Positions 62,001 through 64,000 of a DNA stretch of 64,000 nt are shown one piece after another. The notes beneath the pieces are model-generated. The model saw only the letters and a list, made by a program, of their open reading frames with translations, searched no databases and had not been told where the DNA came from. Each line of letters opens with the position of its first letter. Positions within the stretch are counted from its first letter, which is position 1. The DNA is from CBDCXE01 sp965223725 [NCBI: Nitrospinota bacterium] (lineage in GTDB: Bacteria > Nitrospinota_A > UBA7883): assembly GCA_965223725.1 (NCBI GenBank), contig CBDCXE010000002.1, forward strand, positions 276,144 through 340,143, given 5' to 3'. Position numbers and translations under genes: made by a program.

Positions 62001-62011
62001 GGCGCCTGCAT
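59003..62011 (-). CDS. Type IIG (Eco57I-like) restriction-modification enzyme
   Basis: 1002 residues in one chain. N-terminal nuclease: PDYGFRYGG ... FFVEAKK, giving the PD-x13-ExK catalytic set (residues 75-92). Helical linker to ~360. N6-adenine methyltransferase: DPACGSGSFLIGAY (motif I, 400-413) and GNPPYIRQ (motif IV, NPPY at 561-564). A C-terminal TaqI-like specificity region (AGRDIKRYKEP, then GGYYRFIFQYVTQLPI) and coiled coil follow. It cuts and protects the same site, so no separate methylase is needed. The recognition sequence is unknown. All catalytic motifs appear intact. Confidence 0.93.
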   Translation of the reverse strand: MQAPDKIKRLVDNFSEHNDQYKSSSYNETQVRRDYIDPFFSALGWDIDNKEGLAEAYRHVIHEDAIKIGRSTKAPDYGFRYGGQLKFFVEAKKPSVYIKGDPSPAYQVRRYAWSAKLPISILTDFEEFAVYDCRVKPDEKDKASTARVMYITFDQYLEKWDELYDRFSYDAIGKGRFDKYIESPKKKRGTAEVDDEFLKEIEAWREMLAKNIALRNPSLSIRDLNFAVQKTIDRIIFLRICEDRGIESMEQLRALQNGANIYQRLCQIFLNADNRYNSGLFHFDEEKGRSTPVDEMTLELKIDDKPLKEIFKHLYYPHSPYEFSVLPADILGQVYERFLGKTIRLTRGHQAKVEEKPEVKKAGGVYYTPTYIVDYIVKNTVGKLLEKKTPNQVEKLKILDPACGSGSFLIGAYQYLLDWHEKKYMESGGKTKKSKLYEVRDGEYRLTTAERKKILLNNIYGVDIDPQAVETTKLSLLLKTLEGESDQTLTAQMKLIKERALPDLGDNIKCGNSLIGPDFYDGEQSDLFLDEEERYRINAFDWEAEFTDIFKQGGFDAVIGNPPYIRQEMLTQFKPYFEKKYDVYHGVADIYVYFIEKGVSFLKENGQFGIIVANKWMRANYGEPLRRWMKAGRIEEIIDFGDMPVFQKATTYPYILRLSKDGKGKSFDVTQIKSLEFAELQEAVEEGRYEVEHGALNDNGWSLTDEKTRKLLEKLKTIGIPLGEYVDGKVYYGIKTGLNEAFVIDEKTRQNLIAEDPKSAELIKPFLAGRDIKRYKEPTSDKFLISIPKGWTNAQLKQKQNAWNCLKEAYPAIAKHLEPYTAKGEKRYDKGDYWWELRACDYYEEFEKPKIIFPDISTRGNFAYEANQSYLGNTAYIMPTDDISLLAQLNSCLMTFYYSHITSSIRGGYYRFIFQYVTQLPIRTIDFDSKDDVVKHDKMVTLVERMLDLNKKLDSANSPHDKTRIERDIAATDNQIDRLVYDLYNLTEEEIAIVEEATKQGK

Positions 62012-62569
62012 GGCGATATTTTATGCTGATATAAAGAGAATTAGTAAACAAAAATCAAGATTTTGTGTTTACTACGCCAGTTTCATAGGATCATAATCAG
62101 GATATGGGCGATCAAAAATTTCTCTGGCGGAATGGTACAGGTTCTGCCCATCAAAGAACGCAATTGCCCGTTTGACTGTCGGTTCGGAAATCATTGAGAC
62201 TCAGAAAAAAAATAACCCCGTTCGAGGTTGTCCAGCTTTGCGGCCTTCAAACAAGTCGAACGGGGAGCAAATTCATTTTCTATTGGGATTCAGGCCTTTA
62301 CCTTTCTCCCCTGCAACTAAATTATATACTTCAGCAAATTTTGATTCAAGGAAATAGAGAATCTGCAATTTAGTCTGAGGAATAGTATTTTATTAATTAT
62401 AAATCAATGACTTATGGGATGCTCGTTGCGTGATTTTGTATCACAAAGCATCACAAAGCATAACTCATTCCCGCAAAAGTCCCGCAAAGGATAGAAAAAA
62501 TGAAACTATATAACCAACGGCACATGATATTATTACCTTGCAAATTTAAATGAAAGCTTTTAATATACA
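62012..62569. other. Intergenic region between the restriction enzyme and the ATPase
   Basis: About 560 bases. It contains the orphan terminator and, at 62441-62462, a tandem duplication of cacaaagcat. Further right are two nearby copies of tcccgcaaa-like words (62469-62489). The 61-codon plus-strand frame at 62172-62357 crosses the hairpin and is not called. Confidence 0.5.
62203..62265 (-). terminator. Strong intrinsic terminator with no gene upstream of it
   Basis: ccccgttcga (62216-62225) pairs perfectly with tcgaacgggg (62256-62265). On the minus strand the stem is followed by TTATTTTTTTT (62213-62203). Minus-strand DNA to the right (62266-62570) contains no protein gene, and the restriction gene begins beyond the terminator. 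It may end a small RNA or be left from a lost gene. Confidence 0.7.
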
Positions 62570-62634
62570 ATGATGATAAAGCGCGCCATATATCAGAAAG
62601 TTGAGGGGCTCTCACTCGCCAGGCCGCAGTTGCC

Positions 62635-63747
62635 TTGATCGGGCCGCGCCAGGTGGGCAAGACGACCCTGGCTCTCGAAATCGCAAAAAAGCGGAACGCT
62701 GTTTATCTTGATCTTGAGTCCCGCAAAGACAGGGAAAAGCTGAAGGATCCGGAATTATTTCTGACAAATAACGAACAGCGGCTTGTCATCCTTGACGAAA
62801 TCCATAGGGTTCCAGAGCTGTTCCAAACCTTGCGAGGTCTGATCGATGATGGGCGCCGCAAAGGGTTGCGGACCGGGCGGTTTTTGGTTTTGGGCTCGGC
62901 TTCCATCGATCTGCTTCGCCAGTCGGGCGAATCCCTTGCGGGCCGGATCGCGTATATCGATATGGAACCACTGAACGTTTTGGAGATAACTGCCAAAAAG
63001 AAACCGGACCACACACAGCTTTGGGTGCGCGGCGGTTTGCCTGACAGCTACCTTGCGGCAGATGATGAAGGAAGTTATTCCTGGCGACAAGACTTTATCC
63101 GCACATATCTGGAAAGGGATGTGCCGCAATTCGGGCCGCGTATACCGGCTGAAACCCTTGAACGGCTATGGATCATGCTGGCCCATAGCCAGGGACAGCT
63201 TTTGAACGCTTCCCGTTTGGCCGGGAGCCTGTCTGTGTCCTCGCCAACAGTGACCAGCTACATAGATCTTCTGGTCGATCTTCTGCTTGTGCGCCGTTTG
63301 CGTCCTCTGCACACCAACACAAAAAAGCGTTTGGTGAAATCGCCACGTATTTATGTGCGTGATAGCGGGATCACCCATGCTTTACTTGGTATCACCGATT
63401 ATAATCAGCTATCTGGTCATCCAGTGTTCGGTTCAAGCTGGGAAGGTTTTGTGATCGAGAACCTGCTTGGCGTGGCCCCGGAAGGGACCCTTGCAAGCTT
63501 TTATCGCACATCCGCCGGGGCGGAAATTGACCTGGTGCTGGAATTTCCAGGGCTGACAGAGAAATGGGCCATCGAGATCAAGAGCGGGCTTGCCGCGCGG
63601 CCAGGCAAAGGGTTTCATAATGCCCTTGAGGATATAAAGCCGGACCGCAGTTTTGTTGTTTATGCCGGATCGGAACGCTATCCAGTAACGGAAGATACCG
63701 AAGCCATCAGCCTGGCAGAACTGGCGCAGGAACTTGCCACACTGTAG
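62635..63747 (+). CDS. AAA+ ATPase with DUF4143 domain; true start probably at 62573 across a one-base shift
   Basis: 370 residues as readable. Walker A GPRQVGKTTLALEIAKK, Walker B RLVILDEIHRVPELF and sensor LVLGSASIDLL make the AAA_14 core. The C-terminal DUF4143 domain has RTYLERDVPQFGPRIPAETL, a winged helix (NASRLAGSLSVSSPTVTSYI) and a PD-(D/E)xK-like part (GAEIDLVLEF, AIEIKSGLA). Family members start MIKRxIxxxL...RQAAVALIGPRQVGK. Here MIKRAIYQKVEGLS is in another frame from ATG 62573, and TRQAAVAL is in the readable frame. One lost base near 62610 explains this. The role of these ATPases is unknown; some act as toxin-antitoxin-like or defence genes. Confidence 0.85.
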   Translation: MIGPRQVGKTTLALEIAKKRNAVYLDLESRKDREKLKDPELFLTNNEQRLVILDEIHRVPELFQTLRGLIDDGRRKGLRTGRFLVLGSASIDLLRQSGESLAGRIAYIDMEPLNVLEITAKKKPDHTQLWVRGGLPDSYLAADDEGSYSWRQDFIRTYLERDVPQFGPRIPAETLERLWIMLAHSQGQLLNASRLAGSLSVSSPTVTSYIDLLVDLLLVRRLRPLHTNTKKRLVKSPRIYVRDSGITHALLGITDYNQLSGHPVFGSSWEGFVIENLLGVAPEGTLASFYRTSAGAEIDLVLEFPGLTEKWAIEIKSGLAARPGKGFHNALEDIKPDRSFVVYAGSERYPVTEDTEAISLAELAQELATL

Positions 63748-63845
63748 AGCCTGGCAGGTGATGCGGCGGAAGCCGGATCAACCCCGACCGCTGGCTCCAG
63801 CAGACTTCACTCTCATCAAAACGATTTCTAACCAACCCAGCCAGG

Positions 63846-64000
63846 CTATCTCAAGGAATCGTCTTGCTTGTTGACCTGGATATGCTTTTCGCTATCATCT
63901 GACTTTGGCTCGGCAACAATGTCACTGCTGCACTCTTTTTTGACCGCCACTTTTTCCAGCGCTTCCCGTTCACCCTTCAGGCGGGAATATTCCTGGGCCT
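63846..64000 (-). CDS. C-terminal end of an unknown charged protein (gene enters from the right)
   Basis: The minus-strand frame is open from the window edge to TAG at 63848-63846. It encodes about 50 residues: EYSRLKGEREALEKVAVKKE, then CSSDIVAEPKSDDSEKHIQ and a polar tail. The first part is a likely coiled coil, the second disordered. Too little is visible to name it. Confidence 0.5.
   Translation of the reverse strand, partial: AQEYSRLKGEREALEKVAVKKECSSDIVAEPKSDDSEKHIQVNKQDDSLR

Noticed and set aside
62172-62357. 61-codon plus-strand ORF
   Set aside because: It runs through the perfect hairpin of a terminator and shows no coding character.

Overview
The window comes from a Gram-negative bacterium. 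The evidence is a FadL-type channel, a porin-like barrel, an OmpA-family protein, several lipoproteins with lipoboxes, and many Sec signal peptides. Central metabolism includes succinyl-CoA synthetase followed directly by a two-subunit 2-oxoacid:ferredoxin oxidoreductase with its gamma domain fused to alpha. That arrangement, a nine-heme cytochrome c, a GH57 branching enzyme beside a DUF4912 protein and a YeiH-like transporter suggest an environmental deltaproteobacterium, Nitrospinota- or Nitrospirota-like lineage. I cannot place it more precisely. Single-base shifts in several otherwise good genes suggest either real decay or uncorrected indels in the assembly.

Layout. 0-10 kb: uvrA end, an M48-like lipoprotein, an AraC regulator, a double SnoaL-like secreted protein, sucCD-korAB with terminator, ndk, and a porin. 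10-20 kb: slipin, small YHYH protein, lone HigA antitoxin, a complete TRAP transporter (dctPQM), fadL, and a run of EamA exporter, methyltransferase and sodium symporter. 20-32.7 kb (mostly minus strand): orphan ABC ATPase, hsp20, nine-heme cytochrome with a small membrane partner, OmpA-like protein, SH3 plus M48 protease pair, GH57/DUF4912, coaE, maf, lipoprotein and priA. 32.7-43.9 kb: threonine synthase, secreted and membrane proteins of unknown role, a nuclease, an AglD-type flippase-like protein, a nucleotidyltransferase beside a PqqD-HprK fusion, a C-terminally short YeiH-like transporter with two small companions, a TPR protein, and a frameshifted TetR gene. 43.9-52.5 kb: bacterioferritin under a Fur-box promoter, a decayed beta-helix protein, an exported ureohydrolase, and a five-gene run: parvulin, HupE-like, LolD-like ATPase, FtsX-like permease and ZnuA-like binding protein. 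This run is best read as a metal-handling system.

52.5-64 kb is accessory DNA. It holds a dnaE2 remnant with an internal deletion and the 3' half of a tRNA-Val gene, which is probably an attachment-site scar. Next comes a HEPN/MNT pair whose promoter spacer is itself a perfect palindrome. Then follow an 842-residue protein with a 13-residue beta-helix repeat and a membrane end, a type IIG restriction-modification enzyme, an orphan terminator, a DUF4143-type ATPase, and the end of a further gene.

The most interesting candidates are the metal system at 46.7-52.5 kb, the PqqD-HprK/nucleotidyltransferase pair at 37.6-39.9 kb, and the island modules at 54.3-62 kb.
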